From: a virus | Reading direction: 5' to 3' (one strand) | DNA length: 64,000 bases | IMG/VR virus record: IMGVR_UViG_3300008262_000231 | Span: 34,724-98,723 of that record | Shown: piece by piece, positions 54,947 through 61,838 of the stretch | How positions within the stretch are numbered: position 1 is the first letter of the stretch | Layout: each line of letters begins with the position of its first letter | Made by a program: the position numbers and the translations under genes | The notes under the pieces: model-generated | What the model saw: the letters and a program-made list of their open reading frames with translations, nothing else | Database searches by the model: none | What the model was told of the DNA's origin: nothing

Positions 54947-55181
54947 AGATCCTTCCATGTTGGAGGATAAAACCCATTCTTGGGAAGAAGAGTTAATAGA
55001 AGATTCTTCCCCAAAATTAAAATTTCCTTTAAAACTAAAAGAAGATCCTTTGAAAGGAGAAACTATAGAATTTAAAGATCCTATAATAAAAGAACCAGTT
55101 CCCAAAAAGAAAGAATCAGATAAATCCTTTAAGGTTGTGGATATTGGAAAAAACAAAAAAGATAAGAAAAAATTATTTTAG
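54915..55181 (+). CDS. Small charged protein (about 88 aa)
   Basis: This charged small protein is rich in Glu, Lys and Pro and ends in a run of Lys (GKNKKDKKKLF), so it is probably disordered. The start is uncertain: in-frame ATGs lie at 54894, 54915 and 54957, and only the last avoids overlap with the primase. It lies between the primase and the UvsY-like genes with no gap to the latter. Function unknown. Confidence 0.5.
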   Translation: MYWTLDILSDKDPSMLEDKTHSWEEELIEDSSPKLKFPLKLKEDPLKGETIEFKDPIIKEPVPKKKESDKSFKVVDIGKNKKDKKKLF

Positions 55182-55625
55182 ATGTCAGACGATAAAGTAG
55201 ATTTTAGAAAAATATTTGAACAAGAGAGATTCGAATGGAGAGAGAAAATTCAAGTAATTTCTTTACAATTAAAAGATATAAAAACTGTAGCAAATGCTCA
55301 GATAGATCTTTTTACGCAAAGACAAATCCTGTTAGAATATAGTTATAAGCTAGCTTCAATTATAGCTAAACTTAATTCTAGATACCGTTCCGAAAGAAAT
55401 AGAAAGACTAAGGATTATTCCGAAAATAGTAATTTCAGATATGGTGCAAACGAAATAAAAACACTTGTAGAAGGAGATCTTTCCGAGATAGTCGAAAAAC
55501 TAGAATTGGTAGAAGGACATAGAAAATTTATAGACCAAACAGTTCAAACCGTAGATCATATGCTCTATGGGATAAGGCAAAGAATAGCTCTTGAAGATTA
55601 TTTGAGAGGTTCTACTATTAAATAA
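55182..55625 (+). CDS. UvsY-like recombination mediator
   Basis: This 147-residue, highly helical protein has the length and layout of T4 UvsY: QILLEYSYKLASIIAKLNSRYR in the first half, then NEIKTLVEGDLSEIVEKLEL and a final helical segment with DHMLYGIRQRIALEDYL. UvsY loads the UvsX recombinase on SSB-covered DNA. The next gene is UvsW, its genomic neighbour in T4-type phages, and gp32 is nearby. The sequence match is by pattern only; context makes it convincing. Confidence 0.65.
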   Translation: MSDDKVDFRKIFEQERFEWREKIQVISLQLKDIKTVANAQIDLFTQRQILLEYSYKLASIIAKLNSRYRSERNRKTKDYSENSNFRYGANEIKTLVEGDLSEIVEKLELVEGHRKFIDQTVQTVDHMLYGIRQRIALEDYLRGSTIK

Positions 55626-55635
55626 TATATAACCC

Positions 55636-57177
55636 ATGCTAAGATTTCAAGTTTCCGAGGATGAGCAATGGATGATTCTTTTAGATTTCGAAGATGAGGT
55701 GGAGAGGAAGCAGATCGAAATATCCTTAACTAAAAAGATCCACAATTTCTATTTCCACCCGTTAGTTAAGAAAAAAATATGGGATGGATCTATATGTTTC
55801 ATAGAAAAGAAAGGGGGATTTTGGAAAATCCCGATAGGACTTTGGAGAGAAGTTTTACAAATAGGAGAAGAGTATTCTATAAAAATAGAAATAACAGGTC
55901 TTGATAAGATAATTCTAAAGGATCTAACTTTAGAGGATTTTACCAAGTGGGTTAACGATTTTTTCGAGGGAGGAATAGGGGGAAATCCAGAAGTTATGCC
56001 AAGAGACTATCAGATAGAAACTGCTTGGAAAATAATCAAATATAGGTACTCTATAAGCGAGGTAGCTACCTCTAGTGGTAAAACCTTAATCTCTTTCATG
56101 ATACTTGCGTACCTCAAATCTATGGGACTAATACGGAAGTATCTTATGATAGTACCTACCACAAATCTAGTATTTCAGGGGAATGATGATTTTATAGACT
56201 ATGGTCTTGATAAATTAGAAGGATCGAGAATTCAACAGATAGGGGGAGGAAGTAAATTAAGAGGAGACTGCGATATTATAATAGGAACCTTTCAATCCCT
56301 AGTTAAAAAAGAAGCTGATTTTTTCGAAGATGTTGATGTAGTTTTTATTGACGAAGCTCATTACACAAATTCAAATTCAATCAAGAAGATAGTTTCTAAA
56401 TGCATGCATTCTAGATGGAGATACGGTCTAACCGGAACTTTAACAAAAAGGGGAACTGCAGATCATCTTACGATACAGCAATTCTTAGGTCCTCTTATTA
56501 TGGAGATATCCCCTAATTTTTTATTCCAGAATAATTACGCTACCCCGGTTTCGATAAAAGTTGTTATTATGGATTGGCTTGATCCTGAATATAAAGAAAA
56601 ACTTGCGGACCTAAAGACGAACACTAACAATTTGGAGGGAAATGATGTTTATAATCTAGAGAGGAAATTAGTAATTGAGAGTAAGATTAGGCTAAATTAT
56701 GTTGTAGATTTTATTTCTAAAACTTCTAAAAATTCTCTAGTTCTTTTCCAATCAGTAAAAGACGAATATGGAAAAAGCATATGGAATTTATTAAGAGAAA
56801 AAACCTCGGATAAGGAAGTATTCTATGTTGATGGTGATACCTCAGAAAATTTGAGGGAAGAATATAAATCAAGAATGGCTAAAGGTGAAAATAAGATCCT
56901 TATAGCTACATATGGGACTTTCTCCACCGGTATATCCATAAATAATCTGCATAATATATTTTTAGTGGAATCCTATAAGAGTGAGGTTCTCATAAAACAG
57001 AGCTTAGGTAGGGGAATGAGAAAGATGGAGGGAAAAGAAAGCGTTAATATAATAGATTTTGTAGACGACTTCAGTGTTTCTAAGTATCAAAACTATTTAA
57101 TGAAGCACAGCCTTGCTAGAATAGAAATATACAAAAAAGAACAATTCCCTTACAAGATATACAAAGTAAAATTATAA
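55636..57177 (+). CDS. uvsW: UvsW-type DNA/RNA helicase
   Basis: This 513-residue superfamily 2 helicase has Walker A VATSSGKTLISF (about residues 142-153), FIDEAH (about 236-241), the motif YGLTGTL near 260-266, and the arginine-finger motif QSLGRGMRK (about 455-463). The N-terminal 100 residues are a small beta domain used for nucleic-acid binding in UvsW. UvsW unwinds branched recombination intermediates and RNA-DNA hybrids, switching replication from origin to recombination mode. It is 11 bases behind the UvsY-like gene. Confidence 0.88.
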   Translation: MLRFQVSEDEQWMILLDFEDEVERKQIEISLTKKIHNFYFHPLVKKKIWDGSICFIEKKGGFWKIPIGLWREVLQIGEEYSIKIEITGLDKIILKDLTLEDFTKWVNDFFEGGIGGNPEVMPRDYQIETAWKIIKYRYSISEVATSSGKTLISFMILAYLKSMGLIRKYLMIVPTTNLVFQGNDDFIDYGLDKLEGSRIQQIGGGSKLRGDCDIIIGTFQSLVKKEADFFEDVDVVFIDEAHYTNSNSIKKIVSKCMHSRWRYGLTGTLTKRGTADHLTIQQFLGPLIMEISPNFLFQNNYATPVSIKVVIMDWLDPEYKEKLADLKTNTNNLEGNDVYNLERKLVIESKIRLNYVVDFISKTSKNSLVLFQSVKDEYGKSIWNLLREKTSDKEVFYVDGDTSENLREEYKSRMAKGENKILIATYGTFSTGISINNLHNIFLVESYKSEVLIKQSLGRGMRKMEGKESVNIIDFVDDFSVSKYQNYLMKHSLARIEIYKKEQFPYKIYKVKL

Positions 57178-57183
57178 TTTTTG

Positions 57184-57191
57184 AATATATA
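57184..57191 (+). promoter_or_regulatory. GAATATATA box (variant of candidate late promoter)
   Basis: TTTTTGAATATATAAAAATA lies 11 bases before the ATG at 57203. It has the T-tract but AATATATA in place of GATATATA. Confidence 0.35.
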
Positions 57192-57202
57192 AAAATAAAA
57201 CA

Positions 57203-57526
57203 ATGATAAAAGACATAAAAGAAAACGAGCTAAGAGAATCTATAGAAAATTCCAAAAAACCAATTCTAATAGATTTTTATGCAGTTTGGTGTGGTCCTTG
57301 TAGAGCAGCAGATCCTTTAGTTAAAGAATTCTCAGAAGAGAATTCTGATTTTGTAGAATTCTATAAAGTTAATGTCGACGAGAATAGATTTATTGCTGAG
57401 GAATACGGGATAAGAAATATTCCTAGCTTTATTGTTTTAGAGAACGGGGAAGTTAAAAGTAAATTGGTTGGTTCCCCAACTAAAGAGAAATTAGAGGATC
57501 TAATTTCTGAATATAAATCAAACTAA
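57203..57526 (+). CDS. Thioredoxin
   Basis: This is a 107-residue thioredoxin with the active site WCGPC at residues 29-33, the cis-Pro region NIPSFIVLENGEV and the usual length. It would reduce disulfides and could serve ribonucleotide reductase or another phage enzyme. The stop overlaps the next ATG by one base, so it is co-translated with the nucleotidyltransferase gene. Confidence 0.92.
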   Translation: MIKDIKENELRESIENSKKPILIDFYAVWCGPCRAADPLVKEFSEENSDFVEFYKVNVDENRFIAEEYGIRNIPSFIVLENGEVKSKLVGSPTKEKLEDLISEYKSN

Positions 57527-58464
57527 TGGAAAAAGGGTACTTAAGATTTGGAGATTTTTTAAAACTATTTGAAGGAGGAGCTGCTATAAAGACCGCAAGG
57601 AAAATTAGAGAGGATGAATTCCCAAAAACTTTAGAAAGTATCCAAAATGATTTATTACCTCTTTTAGGGATAGACTCTCTAAAAATAGGTGAAGAATATA
57701 TCATAATAGGAAGTATAGGAAAAAAGAAAAATCCTTCGGACGAATCCGGGGATTTAGATTTAGGGTATGATGGAAATATTTTTTCTAAGAAAAATGGAAT
57801 TACATATAAAGATTCTTCCAAGAAGGTATATGAGATTTTAACTTCTGACCTTAAAGAGTTATTAGGATTTGAACCCGAAATAAATTTCCTTAGAGGACTT
57901 AATATAGTAAGTATAGGATGGCCAATAGAAGGAGATCCGGAATTAGGAATAGTTCAATTGGATCTAATCCCTTTATCTTCTATGAAATGGGCTAAGTTTA
58001 TTTATTATTCTCCAGACTACAGATTCGGAGAAAGCAAATATAAATCTGCACATAGGAATTGGCTTTTGTCTGCAATACTTTCAGCAAAAAGAAATGTTTT
58101 GGCTTCTGATGAAGAAGGTGAAGTTTTAGATTACGAATCTCCGGTGATAATACTTAGTGATGGGTTATATTTAAACACTAAAAGCTTCAGAGGGAAATTA
58201 AAAGGAAGACTTAAGAATCCTAAGAAGGTTGAGGGAGGAGAAAAATTCATAACTAACGATCCCCAAGAATTTATAGATTATACATTAGGAAAGGGGTATA
58301 ATCAAGATCAAATTAAAACTTTTGAAGCTCTTCTTAAAATAATAACTTCCCCGGATTTCCCGGATAAGGATAAATTACCAATTATAAAGGAGAGATTTTT
58401 GGAATATATGGAGAGAACTGGTCTTCCAGTTCCTTCTGAAATAAACTATTTGCCTTCTAACTAA
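57526..58464 (+). CDS. Pol-beta-type nucleotidyltransferase with capsid-targeting-like tag
   Basis: This is a 312-residue protein. IIIGSIGKKKNPSDESGDLDLGYD spans residues about 58-82 and supplies the GS motif and the paired Asp of the pol-beta nucleotidyltransferase superfamily; the third acid is in VQLDLIP (about 143-149). A helical C-terminal domain follows. Members add nucleotides to RNA, proteins or small molecules. The N-terminus (YLRFGDFLKLFE then GG) resembles the tagged family and ends in an L-F-E site. It lies before the RNA ligase gene, so an RNA-repair partnership is possible but not shown. Confidence 0.6.
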   Translation: MEKGYLRFGDFLKLFEGGAAIKTARKIREDEFPKTLESIQNDLLPLLGIDSLKIGEEYIIIGSIGKKKNPSDESGDLDLGYDGNIFSKKNGITYKDSSKKVYEILTSDLKELLGFEPEINFLRGLNIVSIGWPIEGDPELGIVQLDLIPLSSMKWAKFIYYSPDYRFGESKYKSAHRNWLLSAILSAKRNVLASDEEGEVLDYESPVIILSDGLYLNTKSFRGKLKGRLKNPKKVEGGEKFITNDPQEFIDYTLGKGYNQDQIKTFEALLKIITSPDFPDKDKLPIIKERFLEYMERTGLPVPSEINYLPSN

Positions 58465-58487
58465 TTTTTTTTTAACAGAGAAAATCT

Positions 58488-58495
58488 TATATTTG
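58488..58495 (+). promoter_or_regulatory. Bacteroidota-type -7 box before RNA ligase gene
   Basis: TATATTTG matches the Bacteroidota -7 consensus TAnnTTTG and ends 21 bases before the ATG at 58517. A T-rich stretch stands where the -33 TTG would lie, so the match is partial. Confidence 0.5.
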
Positions 58496-58516
58496 CCAGA
58501 AACGAAATAAAATAAA

Positions 58517-58942
58517 ATGTCAGGAATATCACATCTTTACGATCTATATAACAAAAAAGGACAAGAGTTTATAGAGAAATTGTTTAATACCTACGTTACT
58601 GTAAACGAGAAAATGGACGGTTCTGCTTTTATTTTCGAAAGGGGTTTAGAAACTGGTAAATTTAAATTCTATAAGAGGGATCAGAGAAATCCAATAACAA
58701 TGGTGGATAGAACTCTGATGAAATACTATGAAGTTCCTATCCAATATATAGAATCTCTTCCCCCACACATATTAAATAAAATACCGAGAGGGTGGAAATT
58801 CGGTCTTGAATATTTTTCAAATCCACAGCCAGTAGAGATTGCTTATGATAGAATTCCTAAGAATAACCTAATTCTTTCATATGTTCATGTTCTAGACGAA
58901 TCTGGTACAGTATGTAGAACTATCCAGGAAAAGGAAAATTAG
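58517..58942 (+). CDS. RNA ligase, N-terminal part
   Basis: The 141-residue open frame holds the ligase nucleotidyltransferase core. VNEKMDGSAFIFERG carries the predicted AMP-accepting Lys32; KFYKRDQRNP and PRGWKFGLEYFSN would be motifs III and IIIa. It ends at TAG 58940-58942 within a region rich in A and G (AGGAAAAGGAAAATTAG), while the homologous sequence continues in the next frame from about 58921. If no frameshift occurs, the product would lack motif IV and the C-terminal half. Confidence 0.7.
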   Translation: MSGISHLYDLYNKKGQEFIEKLFNTYVTVNEKMDGSAFIFERGLETGKFKFYKRDQRNPITMVDRTLMKYYEVPIQYIESLPPHILNKIPRGWKFGLEYFSNPQPVEIAYDRIPKNNLILSYVHVLDESGTVCRTIQEKEN

Positions 58943-59973
58943 ATACATGGGCTGATCTATTAGGAATAGAAAGACCCCCTATTATTTTCCAAGGAGAATT
59001 AGATGACGATCAAAAGAATAAAATTCTAGAGTTTTTAAGAACTCCTTTTAACGAGTTAGTAGAGGAATTTAAAACCAAAAGTTTTGTTAGGTTCATAATA
59101 GGTATATTAAATCCTGAATTAAAAAAGACCGCACTAAACGAGGATCTAGATAAAGCTATAGAAGGTATAGTTTTTAGATTTGGGGATCCTGCAGGAGGGG
59201 ATCCGGTTCTTTCTAAAATGGTAGATCCTTTGTTTACCGAGATAGCAAAATCCAAAGCTCAGAAAAGAAGAGAAGAAAAACCTAGTGATTTTTTAGGGAT
59301 AACCCTAATAGATGTAATGAATTTTATTCTGGAAAAAGGAGTAGATTCTTTCGAATGCAAAGGAGATACTAACGACGAAAGATATGTTTCTTTCATGTCT
59401 TCTGTATTTGTGGAATTTCTTAGCGAGTATTCAGAAATGTACAAGGGAGCAGATTTCCAAGAACCTGAATACCTAAAGAAAGATGAATTTAGAATAAATA
59501 AAAAATTCATAACAAATAAAGATGTTATAAACTATCTAGAAGAAGACGAATCTTTTGAATCCCTGTTTAAACTAATGCTAAATTCTTTTAGAAAGATAAA
59601 GAAGAGAGCAGGTGGATTAATAAACCAAGGTGCTTTAGAACAATTCAATTTATTGGTTACCGACATTCAAAAAAGAGTAGAAAATGTAAATGAATCTTTT
59701 GTTTTCGAATCGGATTTACCGACTTTCCTAGATTTCAAAAGGAAAAATTCGGACAAGAATAAAGTTAACTATGTTACCGAAGAAACCGAAGGAGAAAAAG
59801 AAGAAGATCCTTTTTATTCTTATAATGAATTTATATCTGCTTTAGAAACTATAGATACCTCAAAAAAACCAAAATCTGATTTAATCGAGGAAGAAAAAGA
59901 ACCAGAAAAGGAATTAGAAGATGTAAATATCCTAATAGGAAGATTCCAGCCATTCCATAACGGATATCGTTAA
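58921..59973 (+). CDS. RNA ligase C-terminal part plus start of nucleotidyltransferase domain
   Basis: This is the continuation in the -1 frame. KLDTWADLLGIERPPIIFQG and the motif IV-like AIEGIVFRFGDP complete the ligase domain. A helical region of about 150 residues follows (LIDVMNFILEKGVDSF, then a charged linker with many Glu/Lys), and the frame ends in VNILIGRFQPFHNGY, the signature start of NMN-adenylyltransferase-like enzymes with the second His of HxGH replaced by Tyr. The first in-frame ATG is only at 59218, so the 5' 300 bases need a frameshift to be translated. TAA follows two codons after the signature. Confidence 0.6.
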   Translation, partial: YPGKGKLDTWADLLGIERPPIIFQGELDDDQKNKILEFLRTPFNELVEEFKTKSFVRFIIGILNPELKKTALNEDLDKAIEGIVFRFGDPAGGDPVLSKMVDPLFTEIAKSKAQKRREEKPSDFLGITLIDVMNFILEKGVDSFECKGDTNDERYVSFMSSVFVEFLSEYSEMYKGADFQEPEYLKKDEFRINKKFITNKDVINYLEEDESFESLFKLMLNSFRKIKKRAGGLINQGALEQFNLLVTDIQKRVENVNESFVFESDLPTFLDFKRKNSDKNKVNYVTEETEGEKEEDPFYSYNEFISALETIDTSKKPKSDLIEEEKEPEKELEDVNILIGRFQPFHNGYR

Positions 59974-60298
59974 TAGAGGACTTTTAGGTGTAATATATGG
60001 AGCTGCTAAATCTCACGGATTCAATGTCAAATCCATAGGAGCAGGAGAAGATAGAATATTAGATTATAGAAAACAGATAGACTATTTAAAAAAGAACGGA
60101 TCTGATTTCCCTAAAGACATCGAAATAGTGAAAACCCCTAGAGCCACTAGTGCTACAGAGGTAAGAGAAAAAATAAAAAATGAAGACTTTACTTCTTTTA
60201 GAAAATTAGTCCCTCCTTCTATATCTTCACTCTATAATTCATTAGTAACTGGGATGAATTCCCACGTTAAGACTAATGAATCTTTAGAAAGTGAATAG
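59973..60298 (+). pseudogene. Orphan C-terminal part of NMN-adenylyltransferase-like domain
   Basis: This open frame follows in the third phase without an ATG near its start. It reads NRGLLGVIYGAAKSHGFNVK, SIGAGEDRILDYRKQIDYLK and ATSATEVREKI, the last being the (I/A)SxTxxR-like motif of NMN-adenylyltransferase-type enzymes. Compared with the usual domain, roughly 40-60 residues between the HxGH motif and this part are missing. The stretch 59974-60309 therefore holds gene remains and is not empty intergenic DNA. Confidence 0.55.
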
Positions 60299-60305
60299 AT
60301 ATATA
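60298..60305 (+). promoter_or_regulatory. GATATATA box overlapping stop of ligase fusion
   Basis: TAGATATATAAGATATGG contains the motif, but it ends only 4 bases before the ATG at 60310. A classical -10 element would place transcription start inside the start codon, so this copy is doubtful. Confidence 0.3.
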
Positions 60306-60309
60306 AGAT

Positions 60310-61164
60310 ATGGAAAAATTAAAATCTTTTTACGAATTCTTAAGTATTACAGAGTCTTTAGCAAAAGAAGGATCTGAAATACCGCCAGATCTAACTAAAA
60401 GCTCAGCTCCTTATTCTCCCACATCAGAAGCTCCAGAGAAATCTTCTTCTACTCAAACCTTAAATTTGGATAAATATGAGGAATATGGAATTGATCCTGT
60501 AGAGATATCAAAGGATTTTCAGAATATTGCTAAAGGTGGTTACGCTTGGAAAGATGGAAGTTCAGGTATGCCAGTAGACATTTATTTTAAATCCGAATCC
60601 CCACTATTTAAAAAACCATCAGATGGAAGCACATATTGTACAGGATTTACCTTTGCGGTAGGTTATATTACCTGTCTAAATAGAGGACTTCTGAATGATC
60701 TTACTGATTCAGATATAACTAAAATGCAGAAAATCTGGAATCAAGGGGATGCCAAAACATACCCTAAATTATGTGTTGATGCAATAGCTAATACTGAATA
60801 TTCTAACGGTAAAACATTAGGGGAAGAGGTCACTATAGAAAATGTAAAATCTGGGGATTTTTGCCAAATATGGAGAAATACAGGATTCGGACATAGTGTC
60901 ATAGTTCTGGAAATGATTAAGAAAGACGGTAAAACTGTAGGTATAAAATACTACAGTTCTAATACTAAAATTAACCCCCAAACTAAAAGATCTGGCCCTG
61001 GAGAAAATACAGAATATTTTACTGATGCCACCGGAATGGGAGGAAAAGTTCTTAGAAGTAAAACCTATTTTTCAAGAATATCCCCATTAGCCGTAAACAT
61101 CGAAGATGCAACAAAAACAATTGTGAATTCGGTTAAAAGCTTTGCTGGAAGTTTAGGAGATTAA
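60310..61164 (+). CDS. Cys/His peptidase-like protein with capsid-targeting-like N-terminus
   Basis: This is a 284-residue protein. STYCTGFTFAVGY has the candidate nucleophile Cys110; SGDFCQIWRNTGFGHSVIVL has the candidate base His195; both fit an NlpC/P60- or CHAP-like fold. Residues 1-15 (MEKLKSFYEFLSITE) resemble the shared tag with an I-T-E site, and residues 16-55 form a Ser/Pro/Glu linker. It is unlike the peptidase at 409 in its catalytic domain, so two different Cys/His enzymes carry the same kind of tag. Likely a virion-borne cell-wall enzyme. Confidence 0.6.
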   Translation: MEKLKSFYEFLSITESLAKEGSEIPPDLTKSSAPYSPTSEAPEKSSSTQTLNLDKYEEYGIDPVEISKDFQNIAKGGYAWKDGSSGMPVDIYFKSESPLFKKPSDGSTYCTGFTFAVGYITCLNRGLLNDLTDSDITKMQKIWNQGDAKTYPKLCVDAIANTEYSNGKTLGEEVTIENVKSGDFCQIWRNTGFGHSVIVLEMIKKDGKTVGIKYYSSNTKINPQTKRSGPGENTEYFTDATGMGGKVLRSKTYFSRISPLAVNIEDATKTIVNSVKSFAGSLGD

Positions 61165-61169
61165 ATAAA

Positions 61170-61835
61170 ATGGGAAAAATAAAAAAATTCTTGGATTTCG
61201 TAAATGAAGGCTTCTTTGATAATGAAGTTTTGGGAAATTTTGGGTCTATAATTTCAAATACATCCCGAAATTACGGGAGAGTAAATGAATTACCTACTAC
61301 TTTAGATACTGAATCCCCAAGTCCTTTTTCGACATCTAGAAATGATGAAACTTCTTGCGAAGGAAATGATTGTTGGACTTGGTTCGGAAAAGAAAAATTC
61401 TGGAACGGAGTTAATAAAGTAAATAATAAAACAGTTCCTAAAATTACTATAGATAAGGACCCAAAAAGTTTTAATATAACTTACGAAGGACCACCTTCTG
61501 GATTTCTGCTTAAGCATAAAAACGGAGGAAAAGGAGATACAATTCATCAGCTACTTAATGTATTGACATTAGAATTAAATTCTTATCTAGAAACTATATA
61601 TGCAAAACCGGTTTTAAGCGGAATTAAAATGGATTTAAGGGGAAATAAATTAAGTGTCAGTGTTCCCCTTCAGAGTTCCCCTAAACACTACGAAATCCAC
61701 AGAAGAGGGGGATTAGGACACGGAGGGGATTTTTCTGGACTTATTAAATACGAGTCTAATCCAGGATACGAAGAAGCAATACATAAATCCGGAAGACTAA
61801 CTGAAAAATTTGTCATCTTCCATAAATCAATTTAA
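61170..61835 (+). CDS. Tagged protein of unknown function (221 aa)
   Basis: The N-terminus MGKIKKFLDFVNE then GFFDNEVLGNFGSII is nearly the same as in the peptidase at 409 and the SGNH protein at 61839. The C-terminal about 130 residues contain GFLLKHKNGGKGDTIHQLL and HRRGGLGHGGDFSGLI, with several His that could bind metal, but no family is clear. An acidic Cys pair (ETSCEGNDCW) lies near residue 70. The tag suggests packaging in the head. An enzymatic role is possible but unproven. Confidence 0.55.
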   Translation: MGKIKKFLDFVNEGFFDNEVLGNFGSIISNTSRNYGRVNELPTTLDTESPSPFSTSRNDETSCEGNDCWTWFGKEKFWNGVNKVNNKTVPKITIDKDPKSFNITYEGPPSGFLLKHKNGGKGDTIHQLLNVLTLELNSYLETIYAKPVLSGIKMDLRGNKLSVSVPLQSSPKHYEIHRRGGLGHGGDFSGLIKYESNPGYEEAIHKSGRLTEKFVIFHKSI

Positions 61836-61838
61836 TTA

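Larger units (their letters stand above)
58517..60298 (+). pseudogene. RNA ligase / NMN-adenylyltransferase-like fusion, frame-disrupted
   Basis: Read through two frame changes, this locus encodes one fusion protein of about 590 residues. It runs from an ATP-dependent RNA ligase domain (nucleotidyl-Lys in EKMDGSAF), through a long helical linker, to a cytidylyltransferase-like domain (GRFQPFHNGY, then DIVNRGLLGVIYGA and SATEVREKI). A net -1 shift is needed near 58930, compatible with the loss of one base. A second change (+1) at about 59970 coincides with the apparent loss of the core of the last domain. It may be a genuinely decayed gene, a sequencing/assembly error, or a recoded gene; the sequence alone cannot decide. 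Confidence 0.65.

Noticed and set aside
58928-58942. Programmed -1 frameshift in the ligase gene
   Set aside because: No canonical slippery heptamer and no evident downstream stem or pseudoknot are visible, and the same gene has a second lesion, so a mutation or sequence error is the simpler reading.
59218-59973. Independent gene starting at the ATG at 59218
   Set aside because: The protein sequence upstream of this ATG in the same frame (from about 58921) is clearly ligase sequence, so the ATG is internal to a larger ancestral gene.
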